NCBI RefSeq assembly: GCF_910592395.1
Contig: NC_088310.1
Span: forward strand, 18,173,501-18,237,500
Reading direction: 5' to 3'
Source: Lineus longissimus
Lineage: Eukaryota > Nemertea > Pilidiophora > Heteronemertea > Lineidae
DNA length: 64,000 nt
Below the pieces are notes generated by a model that was not told where the DNA came from, did no database searches, and was given only the letters and a program-made list of their open reading frames with translations. Shown here piece after piece: positions 56,801 through 62,359 of the stretch (position 1 is the first letter of the stretch; each line of letters opens with the position of its first letter). Both the position numbers and the translations under genes were made by a program.

Positions 56801-59444
56801 CAAGGGAAAGATAAGATTAGTACCAGTATAGTGCCCCATAGGCAGAAGGAACCAGTATTATCCTGTTGGATATGTAGAAGACTAACTCAGGTCATGCTGC
56901 ATGGAGACGGACGCCAGGATACCTCAGAGAGGCGCTCACTTAAAAGTAGGAGGAGCTACTGAATGGAATGGACCGTTTCAGCTCAAGTCCATCCAAGGGA
57001 AAGATGAGATTGGTACCAGTAAAGTGCCCCAGAGGCAGAAGGAACCCAGTATTATTCTGAAGGATATGTAGAAGACTAACTCGGGTCATTCTGGGTGGAG
57101 ACGGACGCCAGGTTACCACAGAGAGGAGCTCACTGAAAAGTAGGAGGAGCTACTGAAAGGAATGGACAGTTTCAGCTCAAGTTCATCCAAGGGAAAGAAA
57201 AGATTGGTACCAGTATAGTGCCCCAGAGGCAGAAATAACCAGTATTATTCTGTAGGATATGTAAAAGACTAACTCAGGTCATGCTGTTTGGAGACCGACG
57301 CCAGGTTGCCTCAGAGAGGAGCTCACTTAAAAGTAGGAGGAGCTAGTGAAAGGAATGGTCAGTTTCAGCTCAAGTCCATCCAAGGGAAAGAAAAGATTGG
57401 TACCAGTATAGTGCCCCATAGGCAGAAGGAACCAGTATTATTCTGTTGGATGTGTAGAAGACTAACTCACGTCATGCTGCGTGGAGAAAGATGTCAGGAT
57501 GCCTCAGAGAGGCGCTCACTTAAAAGTAGGAGGAGCTAGTGAAAGGAATGGTCAGTTTCAGCTCAAGTCCATCCAAGGGAAAGATAAGATTGGTACCAGA
57601 ACAGTGCCCCAGAAGGAACCTGATATCATCATTCCATTAGGTATGGAGAAGGCTAGCTCGGGGCAGGCTGTGTGGAGAAAGACGTCAGGTTGCCACAGGG
57701 AGGAGCTCAAAAAAAGGAAGGAAGCGCTTACCGAAAGGAATTGATAGTTTTGGCTCAAGTTAAAAAGTGAAGAAAAATTGTCTCAGTCTCTCGACCTCTT
57801 TCTCATTGCAGATGTAGCAGGAGCTTGGCTTGATACGCTATTAGATGTGATAGATCTTCTTCCAAAAGACGTCATCAAAAAAGATGTAAGTAATGAGAGT
57901 TGCTTTGGGGAATAAGAAATAAAATAAAATAATCTCAAGGCAAATATAAATGAATGTTGACTCTAATGCAGCAAATCTTTGCCCAATCCCATTTGATGAT
58001 GGTCTGCACCACATCAATAAAGTCGGTATTTGATGACAATCATTTCTTGCCACCTAATTTAGTTAATGATCCCCAATATTTGGTCAATCATATCATGTCA
58101 ATAAACGTATTGAATGATTATAGTAATGTGCGATTTGCAAAATTGCTTCATGATATTCTATTGATGCTGATTCTATAGGTCGGTTATAGGATATTCAAGG
58201 ACATCTTAATTTGGAGGATGTTGATAGCATTATTGGTAATGAAAATGACCTTGAGTGGTACAGCTCATGCTGGAGTGATTTTAAAACGGTTTGGATCAGA
58301 ACGACTATGTATTCCGGCTTCTCTTACTCTTTCGGTACCGCAGGTTTTTGCAGTGTTCCGTACCCATTGCCTGGATCCCGGTTAAGACCGGGCAGCCAGG
58401 ATCCCAACTTGGGGAGGAAAAGTTTCATTGTAATTAGCTAGCCTTACCCATTCTTAGGGCAAACTCTGCTTCGAATTGAGTGCAGGGCTGCCATTTCAGA
58501 TATAGCCAACTAAAAACCTACAGGGACTGTTGTAAACTATAGAGCATGGGGAATATTTAGCAGTACAGATTACTGCCGGCCAGCTGTACGCAGTGTCAGA
58601 CCCGGGAAACCCCGGGTCCTATAGCGAAAGAGCTATAAACGTTGTCAACATACTTGCCAGTCTTTCTTATTTGCTTCTTATATATTCCTCGATCAGGCGT
58701 TGTTGAATAAGTGGGTTAATTAGTATTTCTTTGATTGGGTTTGAAGTGTTTTGATCGAGGTTGAAGAGTTTTTCCAGGACCATGTCAAGTGAGTGTGAAG
58801 GGTTATGGAGTCCAGGCATCGTGATTGCCGTTAGATATCTGTGTGTTAGTACAGTTGTTGGTGTGGAGGGGGGGAAGAGAAATTGGAGACGATGACTTGA
58901 CTCGACGTCAATGAGTCCTTTGTAATCAGGGTTTCCAAAGGGTTTTCTAAGGTTAGGGTAGTACCCTTGATATTCAAGAAGTTTTGCCAGTGTGCAACAC
59001 AAGGTGAGATGACCAGCAATTTTAGGTCGGGTGGCCCATAGAAACCCTTTACAAAATTCTAGATCAAGGTAGGGTGGCTGCTTCCAAGGTAGGGTGGGAT
59101 GCCTGGTGTTCTCCACAGGGTTTTCTCAAGGTGGGGTGGTACCCTTGATATTCAAGAGGTTTTGCCAGTGTCCAACCCGAGGTAAGATGACCAGCAATTT
59201 TAGGTTGGGTGGCCTTTAGAAACCCCTTACAGAATTCTAGATCAAGGTTGGGTAGGGTGGTAAGCTGCCAAGGTAGGGTGGGCCGGCCTGACAAATGGCT
59301 TTGTGGAGAACACTGATAATGTTTAATCTTGTTTCAGGTTTTAGCCATCGCCGTAGCGAAGGGACAGCTCTCTCAGTCAGTCCAGTCCAGACTTGCCTGC
59401 TGTAAAATACTTGGAAAAATTGCTACCAAATTCGATCCTTTTGT
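14809..59444 (+). CDS. PPP4R4: PPP4R4, 5' part of gene (six coding exons seen, continues past right edge)
   Basis: Regulatory subunit of protein phosphatase 4, a cytoplasmic HEAT-repeat protein that binds the PP4 catalytic subunit. Exons 14809-14898, 16246-16319, 35804-35906, 47370-47517, 57812-57885 and 59338-59444 splice in frame (phases 0,2,0,1,0,2) into about 198 residues. In order they read ...DFKELQLEARS, EEIEKLTVDEQLRGIDRAVY, SVINQLPDLLRDN, MRRVVPKVREVLHLAQAEMQ, NYTQTFLQTIL, AWLDTLLDVIDLLPKDVI, LSQSVQSRLACCKILGKI. This matches the N-terminal region of vertebrate PPP4R4 segment by segment. The rest of the ~870-residue protein must lie to the right. The start ATG is the first one compatible with the conserved DLQEL-like N-terminus. 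Introns of 19.5, 11.5 and 10.3 kb carry many repeats, and a same-strand DIRS-type element occupies intron 6. Confidence 0.92.
14899..16245. other. PPP4R4 intron 1
   Basis: 1.35 kb. Holds four of the window's TAGGCCTA palindromes (14937, 15109, 15256, 15537), a small CAGTGTCAGTGACACTG dyad near 15040, and copy 2 of a short dispersed repeat (about 15222-15290) shared with KMO intron 1. Confidence 0.6.
16246..16319 (+). CDS. PPP4R4: PPP4R4 coding exon 2
   Basis: Acceptor TTATTTTCAG, donor GTGAGG; ends in phase 2. It encodes SQEEIEKLTVDEQLRGIDRA then VYLL, the best-conserved N-terminal block of the family. Confidence 0.95.
16320..18856. other. PPP4R4 intron 2, left part
   Basis: AT-rich intronic DNA. 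I see no coding exon, RNA gene or structured repeat. Confidence 0.5.
18857..19379. repeat. Tandem duplication, 219-bp unit, 2.4 copies
   Basis: Copy 1 about 18857-19075, copy 2 about 19076-19294, both opening GGAGGAGTTGTGTGCTACG and almost identical. A third, partial copy of the last 85 bp follows at 19295-19379 (TCTTGATTTTAGCTAGCC onward). The near-identity means the event is recent. Confidence 0.93.
20034..20048 (+). promoter_or_regulatory. CTCF-like core motif
   Basis: CCACTAGATGGCAAC fits the core CTCF consensus CCASYAGRKGGCRSY at 14 of 15 positions. It lies in PPP4R4 intron 2. Binding is inference; one chance match in 64 kb is possible. Confidence 0.35.
20475..20652 (+). mobile_element. 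MITE copy A, 178 bp, TA target site
   Basis: Starts CAGTGGAACCTCCCTTAGCG and ends GAGAGGTTCTACTG, imperfect terminal inverted repeats flanked by TA on both sides. This is the CAG...CTG/TA pattern of pogo/Tigger-like Tc1-mariner derivatives. It has no coding capacity. It has the same length and internal order as 28645-28822. Confidence 0.88.
20653..22790. other. PPP4R4 intron 2, interval
   Basis: No supported feature. An open frame at 20836-21156 has neither splice sites nor recognisable domain content, so I treat it as chance. Confidence 0.4.
22832..22955 (+). CDS. Orphan exon candidate; possible alternative first exon of PPP4R4
   Basis: From ATG at 22834 the frame reads 40 codons of protein-like sequence, including SPNDVRLLLEEERAIFG and SPLDPDDFDTHY, and runs into a consensus donor, GTAAGT, at 22956. 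It ends in phase 2, the phase needed to enter PPP4R4 exon 3 (35804). An acceptor-like GTAGCAG precedes it, but entry there would need phase 1, which neither PPP4R4 exon 1 (phase 0) nor exon 2 (phase 2) supplies. A transcript starting here from its own promoter is therefore the simplest reading. Alternatives are an exon of an unknown nested gene, or chance. I do not recognise the peptide. Confidence 0.4.
22958..26710. other. PPP4R4 intron 2, interval
   Basis: No coding exon supported. A 13-bp inverted repeat (GTCCTTGGTGACA near 25957, complement near 26061) encloses about 90 bp. Short GATGAAGCC repeats occur at 23966-24045. Confidence 0.4.
26717..27331. mobile_element. 615-bp foldback element with 88-bp perfect TIRs
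   Basis: Left TIR 26717-26804 and right TIR 27244-27331 are exact reverse complements, beginning TATGGGCGGTTATTTCCGCA. CAAGTG flanks both ends (26711-26716 and 27332-27337), a likely 6-bp target-site duplication. The interior holds about three tandem ~112-117-bp units and a central hairpin (arms 27121-27145 and 27160-27184, 25 bp perfect, 14-nt loop). The module ATAGACGTTTGGTGGCGCT occurs seven times forward and twice inverted. It has no coding capacity, so it is a non-autonomous DNA element. Confidence 0.93.
27791..27806. repeat. Poly-G tract (16 nt)
   Basis: Sixteen consecutive G in PPP4R4 intron 2; sequencing length may be uncertain. Confidence 0.9.
27940..28432. repeat. Minisatellite, ~162-170-bp unit, about 3 copies
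   Basis: GCAGCATTCTGAGGGTGGAT-type phrases at about 28090, 28252 and 28422, each preceded by TTTCATCCATCTAC and followed by TGCTCCTCTTCCTTGC, with a diverged partial unit at the left. Confidence 0.88.
28645..28822 (+). mobile_element. MITE copy B, 178 bp, TA target site
   Basis: Begins CAGTAAAACCTCCCTTAGCG and ends AATGTTCCACTG, flanked by TA. It is the same length and order as copy A (20475-20652), with shared internal TTTGACCTCTCTAATCAG. Confidence 0.88.
28823..30440. other. PPP4R4 intron 2, interval
   Basis: No supported feature. A stretch at 29031-29115 has an acceptor-like TTCTTTAG and reads LKQEIKELQLNEEEEPTTG, but no good donor follows. Confidence 0.4.
30470..30545 (-). mobile_element. 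Possible tRNA-like SINE head remnant
   Basis: On the - strand a B-box-like GGTTCAATTCC (30493-30483) sits in CCTGGGTTCAATTCCTGG, about 45 nt after a GGGCTGTTGGGATGG start. The A box is poor and no tRNA fold was checked. Confidence 0.3.
30560..31600. other. PPP4R4 intron 2, interval
   Basis: Several 60-90-codon open frames on both strands, but no splice context or domain signature. Nothing supported. Confidence 0.4.
31601..32054. mobile_element. Penelope-like-element terminal-repeat remnant (direct repeats around a ribozyme)
   Basis: A ~60-bp block (GTAGAAGTAAAACTGGATAC ... GGTCCCTATTGT) occurs at 31618-31678 and again at 31960-32020. TTACTTTATACAGTAAG borders it at 31601-31617 and again at 32038-32054. 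A hammerhead ribozyme lies just after the first copy. Direct repeats with hammerheads are typical of the pseudo-LTRs of Penelope-like retroelements. No reverse transcriptase is seen here, so the class is inferred from the ribozyme. Confidence 0.5.
31696..31738 (-). ncRNA. Hammerhead ribozyme, type I, short stem III
   Basis: Read on the - strand: stem I 5' strand CCACC, core CTGATGA, stem II AGCC...GGC (with an A.A mismatch next to the core), core GAAA, a very short stem III (ACG/CGT, 2-nt loop), the GTC cleavage triplet, then GGTGG, which pairs perfectly with CCACC. All core positions are present. Predicted cleavage is between 31701 and 31700. The tiny stem III is characteristic of hammerheads in Penelope-like elements, which are thought to act as dimers. 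Confidence 0.75.
32055..35803. other. PPP4R4 intron 2, right part
   Basis: No coding exon, RNA gene or structured repeat seen before exon 3; one TAGGCCTA at 34455. Confidence 0.45.
35804..35906 (+). CDS. PPP4R4: PPP4R4 coding exon 3
   Basis: Acceptor TCTCTTTTCAG, donor GTAAGT. Enters in phase 2, ends in phase 0. Encodes GQEVQQISVINQLPDLLRDN then CMRRVVPKVR, a HEAT-type helix pair. Confidence 0.94.
35907..39635. other. PPP4R4 intron 3, left part
   Basis: No supported coding feature. Near 38288-38380 a 20-bp phrase (TCTGCTGAGGAGGAAAGC) is duplicated; TAGGCCTA at 38104. Confidence 0.45.
39636..40285. repeat. Minisatellite, ~72-75-bp unit with composite right part
   Basis: CATGATCTGCCGTGTCTGCA recurs about every 72-75 bp from about 39692 to 39990. 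It then changes to a longer composite unit (~136 bp) carrying TTATAAGTTATCATCTGCC and ACCATCGGCTCTGCC, repeated about twice to 40285. A C14 tract follows at 40304-40317. Confidence 0.9.
40318..45060. other. PPP4R4 intron 3, middle part
   Basis: No coding exon or RNA gene supported; short open frames only. Confidence 0.4.
45061..46050. repeat. 69-bp minisatellite, about 13 units
   Basis: From 45397 nine units start exactly 69 bp apart (ATGAAAGTGGAGTTGG), nearly identical. Diverged 66-78-bp units extend left to about 45061 and one partial unit lies at 46035. Because 69 is a multiple of three, long open frames exist on both strands (220 codons on +, 140 on -). I regard these as by-products. Every unit contains TTTTCTCTTCAYYGCAG followed 22 nt later by GGTAGTATT, an acceptor/donor-like pair. 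Confidence 0.95.
46318..46500 (+). mobile_element. Diverged tRNA-derived SINE
   Basis: A-box-like GTGGTCCAGTGGCT at 46324-46337 and a degenerate B box GGTCTGATTCCC at 46370-46381, about 45 nt apart. An AAATGGGTTC phrase follows that recalls the body of the SINE at 11000-11253. Confidence 0.5.
47370..47517 (+). CDS. PPP4R4: PPP4R4 coding exon 4
   Basis: Acceptor TCATTTCAG, donor GTAAGT; starts in phase 0, ends in phase 1. Encodes EVLHLAQAEMQLAASSAFLQ, then NYTQTFLQTILMSVDSRDP. Confidence 0.95.
47518..48900. other. PPP4R4 intron 4, left part
   Basis: No supported feature. Open frames at 48070-48464 on both strands lack splice or domain support. Confidence 0.4.
48906..49240. repeat. 33-bp minisatellite
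   Basis: GAGATTGCTTGAYTYASCC followed by AAGTTGCATACTCT repeats exactly every 33 bp at 48906, 48939, 48972, 49005, 49038 and 49071, then decays to about 49240. The translated 11-residue repeat (LRLLDLAKLHT) is a by-product of the period. Confidence 0.93.
49241..56200. other. PPP4R4 intron 4, middle part
   Basis: No coding exon supported. At about 52205-52410 two ~110-bp segments are weakly similar (TGGAGGTTGGAAATGGCTGC versus TGAAGTTGGAAATGACTTC). Nothing else structured. Confidence 0.4.
56220..57765. repeat. ~193-bp satellite, eight copies, three-monomer higher-order pattern
   Basis: The landmark CTAACTC falls at 56301, 56497, 56688, 56882, 57077, 57269, 57462 (and CTAGCTC at 57653). Each unit carries GTTTCAGCTCAAGTCCATCC, AAGATTGGTACCAGTATAG and GTGCCCCAGAGGCAG. 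Variants recur every third unit (580-581 bp). It lies immediately upstream of PPP4R4 exon 5. Confidence 0.95.
57812..57885 (+). CDS. PPP4R4: PPP4R4 coding exon 5
   Basis: Acceptor TTCTCATTGCAG only ~45 bp after the satellite, donor GTAAGT. Enters in phase 1, ends in phase 0. Encodes VAGAWLDTLLDVIDLLPKDV, matching the AWLETLL...VLPKE block of the family. Confidence 0.95.
57886..59337. other. PPP4R4 intron 5
   Basis: Contains at about 58558-58640 a diverged copy of the ATTACTGCCGGCCAG / ACCCGGG / GAAAGAG core found twice in the SLC3 3' duplication. It also contains two ~178-bp tandem units at 58940-59117 and 59118-59300 (GGGTTTTCTMAGG start, TTCTAGATCAAGG inside). A 149-codon - strand open frame (59116-58667) overlaps the repeats. 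Confidence 0.6.
58940..59300. repeat. Tandem duplication, 178-bp unit
   Basis: The second copy starts at 59118. Shared phrases include ACCCTTGATATTCAAGA, TTTTGCCAGTGTSCAAC and GATGACCAGCAATTTTAGG. Confidence 0.9.
59338..59444 (+). CDS. PPP4R4: PPP4R4 coding exon 6
   Basis: Acceptor TCTTGTTTCAG, donor GTAAGT; starts in phase 0, ends in phase 2. Encodes VAKGQLSQSVQSRLACCKIL then GKIATKFDPF. The next exon is beyond the window. Confidence 0.96.
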
Positions 59445-60070
59445 GTAAGTATGTTCTCATGGAGAAGAGAACCAACTCCCCACCCACGAAAGTGGCATTC
59501 ACTTCGTTTTGAAAGAGCTCTAATTGCTTCAGGATTTCAACTTTTAGCCAAAATGGTGGTGCCTATGGGCAACCCTTCAGTGTATTCATTTTGTGTCATT
59601 CAAACTTACCTATGGAACACTTTTGCATGTTACTCCATTTGGGCTCAAACACAAGAGTATCCCTTTAATTTTCTAAAGGGAGAACTGAGTTAACAGCTCG
59701 GCCGCCAGGCGGCGCCCTGACCGATCCCGCGAGATCGCGCCGATCTCATGCCGCCATATTCAGTCTTTACTCTTGTGCTTCTACGAAGCACATCGTTTTT
59801 TCAAAGCTGCCGTGAATTCGATTTAAAACCAAATTCAACCAGCCAAGTCTAGACGATTTTTGGGTTCATTCACCTACGGAGTAGACCGCCAAACTAATCT
59901 TGGCATTAGTATTGTCCAGTCTATTTAATTATAGACATTTTCTTAGCTAGCTTAGTCGACCCGGCTCCATTATTTTGATCTTGGTAGGGTAGAGTTAAGT
60001 AGGCTATTCTCCGCTCTATTGTAATAAACAAGACTCAGATCTATTGCAATAGTGTTTAATTCAAGTAGGC

Positions 60071-62359
60071 ATGTTTTCCTTTCCATTAATTATTGCGTCC
60101 TTTCTGGCCTACTTGGGGTTCCCAGTGTTTTTATTGTCATTGGTACCATTTTTTATATGGCGTACCCCTCCGACGGCATCCTTTGTCTCACCACAAAGGA
60201 ATGCGTCTGGTGGCGGGAAACGGGCCGCGAAGACGCCTAAACCCTCTTCCGGTTCCGTTTCCGGGCATATAACCCGGAGGTCTAGCAAACCTCCCGCCAC
60301 CACCCCTTCCGTCAGCCGAGTTCCGGTTCCGGCCGCGGCTGCGAAGGATGCGGGATCTGACATTATTAATGTATGTGGTCCCAAGGGAGACTTACATCCA
60401 ATAAGTCTCCAAGGGTTTAATATACCCCGGACCTCAGGGAACCTTCCGGTTCCCCTGTCGTCCGCTCCCCCGAGTACAAGCCCTTTGTACCCGCGGGAGC
60501 ACCCTGCTTCCGGTCCGCCGATTGCAGTTCCGGTTACTGACGCGGGTTCCCGTTTTTCAGTAACCGAAGACTCTACTGGGGGTTTTTCTCAGTCTTTACT
60601 GCGAAATAACCCCAGTCCTCACGGACACAGTAGAGTAGGGCCGGACCTTATAACGCCACCTCCGAAACGCCATGCGTCTTCGGTAACAGCGTTTCCGCCC
60701 TCCGTACCTCCTTCTAAAAGGGCTTCCGGTAGCTCCATACCGGCGAAGGAGTTACGGGCATTTCCGGTTTCGGACTTCGTCCTACCGGAAATGCAGGCAC
60801 CTTCCTACGTTGGCCAACCTCTTGGGTGGAACCAACCGGAAGTGCCACCCCCTCCTCGTAGCAGAGGCGTCGTTCCCATGGAACGAGCTACGCAGAGAGG
60901 ACATCTGAACTCTGGTTCAGAATATGGGCAACTTCCGCTTCCGGAAGACCCATTCGCCCGCACATACGGCTTCCAGGGTTCGCTTATGCGCTCACCCTCG
61001 CCTCAACCGCCCGTCGTTGAGAGAAGCCGCACGTCGGGTCCGGAACCCGAGTCGGGACAGCAACTGTCCCAGCTCATCCAGATGGTAGCAGGTCTTTCTG
61101 ATAGACTCAGCCATCTGGAGCAGGGTTCCGGTTCCTCTGGTGCGCCTGGTCCCATCGGATACCCACCATCCGATTCCTCTATTTTAGAGGAATTTTCTGA
61201 GAACGAGAGTTCTCAGCCAGGCTACCGCTCCCCCAATCAGGAGGAGCTGTCACCAGAGGAGGCCAGTATCCTGTCGGATATGAGGACACTCAGATCCTTG
61301 ATCAGAGCGTACCTCCCGCAGGATCTGTGCCCTACCCCGCCGGAACTGCCAGCCTTGTCAACACCGACCTTTTCACTCTGGGGACAGGAAGTGGATCCCA
61401 ATCCACAGGTTTCTCAAGGCTCCACTCGGGCACTTGAATTCCTTCCTCCCTCCCCGTCGGTGTTAGCAGTCTCTGAACTTTTGGAGCGTACAATCAGAGA
61501 CTCACAAGGCGCCCACCAACGTACTTCCATCCCTGTCCTTCCGGCAGTCGGACCGGAAGCTTGGTGTAAACCGGGGAAGTTGTTCACGGCACAACTTCCT
61601 CCCGTTAGGCAGTACCGCGCTGACTATTATCGAGTCAGCTCGGCCGGCTGTCCAGCTGCAGCATCGACTTCCATATTAAAGGACGATGTACAGCTGGACC
61701 AACTCGTGCCTAGGGTGACCTCCTCCTCGGCTTACCGAGACCTTAGAGCACAAGAGGGTCTGGCCAAAAACACTTTAGCGGTGCTCTCCTACGCAGAGCA
61801 CACTAACCTGGCCCTAGCCAGATCCCTAAAAGATAATGAGTCACTATCTGATGACACAAAATCGCTTGTGACATCCTTGTCACATTCGATTAGGCACGCT
61901 ATTGCGCTGTCCGCCAAGACCGCAGCAAATAGCGTCCTACTCCGTAGAGACGCCGCACTGGGCTCTCTCAATGTCATCAGATCCCTCCAGCTGGAAGGGG
62001 CCTTAAGAACCGCTCCTATGGACGGTTCTTTCCTGTTCGCAGATTCTGTACAAGAGGCGGCTCAAGCACAGAAAGATTGGGACAAATTATATGCCCCCAC
62101 TGCGACACAGAGGGCCAAGACCTCTCTACCTAACGCTAGAAAGATAGAGAGGCCCCAGCAGGCATCGGGTTCAATCCCGTACGCCAGGCAGGTCCTGCCT
62201 AGGCCTACCCCGCCTAGTCAGCCTGCTCCTGCTGGATCCTTCCGACGGGAAGCGGAGGGTCGCCGGACTGGAAAGAGGAAAAATACTTCCTCTAACCAGG
62301 GTGGATCCGGTCCGACTAAGCACTCCTTTCGCCCAAGGGGTGCTGGCCGGAAGAGGTGA
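60071..62359 (+). CDS. DIRS-type ORF1 (Gag-like), 762 residues
   Basis: Retroelement structural protein thought to package the RNA. The first ATG after an in-frame stop at 60050 gives an unusual N-terminus with a ~30-residue hydrophobic run (ASFLAYLGFPVFLLSLVPFF). A later start in the Ser/Pro-rich region is possible. Residues about 40-330 are Pro/Ser-rich and low complexity. A helical region about 540-650 contains SIRHAIALSAKTAANSVLLR, typical of DIRS gag proteins. The last ~40 residues are strongly basic (RREAEGRRTGKRK ... RPRGAGRKR), fitting nucleic-acid binding. No zinc knuckle is seen. The ORF is intact. GC content and TCCGG-rich codon use differ from the AT-rich host. Its end overlaps the RT frame. 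Confidence 0.8.
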   Translation: MFSFPLIIASFLAYLGFPVFLLSLVPFFIWRTPPTASFVSPQRNASGGGKRAAKTPKPSSGSVSGHITRRSSKPPATTPSVSRVPVPAAAAKDAGSDIINVCGPKGDLHPISLQGFNIPRTSGNLPVPLSSAPPSTSPLYPREHPASGPPIAVPVTDAGSRFSVTEDSTGGFSQSLLRNNPSPHGHSRVGPDLITPPPKRHASSVTAFPPSVPPSKRASGSSIPAKELRAFPVSDFVLPEMQAPSYVGQPLGWNQPEVPPPPRSRGVVPMERATQRGHLNSGSEYGQLPLPEDPFARTYGFQGSLMRSPSPQPPVVERSRTSGPEPESGQQLSQLIQMVAGLSDRLSHLEQGSGSSGAPGPIGYPPSDSSILEEFSENESSQPGYRSPNQEELSPEEASILSDMRTLRSLIRAYLPQDLCPTPPELPALSTPTFSLWGQEVDPNPQVSQGSTRALEFLPPSPSVLAVSELLERTIRDSQGAHQRTSIPVLPAVGPEAWCKPGKLFTAQLPPVRQYRADYYRVSSAGCPAAASTSILKDDVQLDQLVPRVTSSSAYRDLRAQEGLAKNTLAVLSYAEHTNLALARSLKDNESLSDDTKSLVTSLSHSIRHAIALSAKTAANSVLLRRDAALGSLNVIRSLQLEGALRTAPMDGSFLFADSVQEAAQAQKDWDKLYAPTATQRAKTSLPNARKIERPQQASGSIPYARQVLPRPTPPSQPAPAGSFRREAEGRRTGKRKNTSSNQGGSGPTKHSFRPRGAGRKR

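Noticed and set aside
56708-57744. Near-identical open frames starting METDARLPQRG
   Set aside because: They recur because of the 193-bp satellite and its 580-bp higher-order period; no homology or start context.
60109-60384. Antisense ORFs within the retrotransposon (also 61789-61977, 62171-62533, 63410-63993)
   Set aside because: Shadows of the GC-rich Gag and RT frames.
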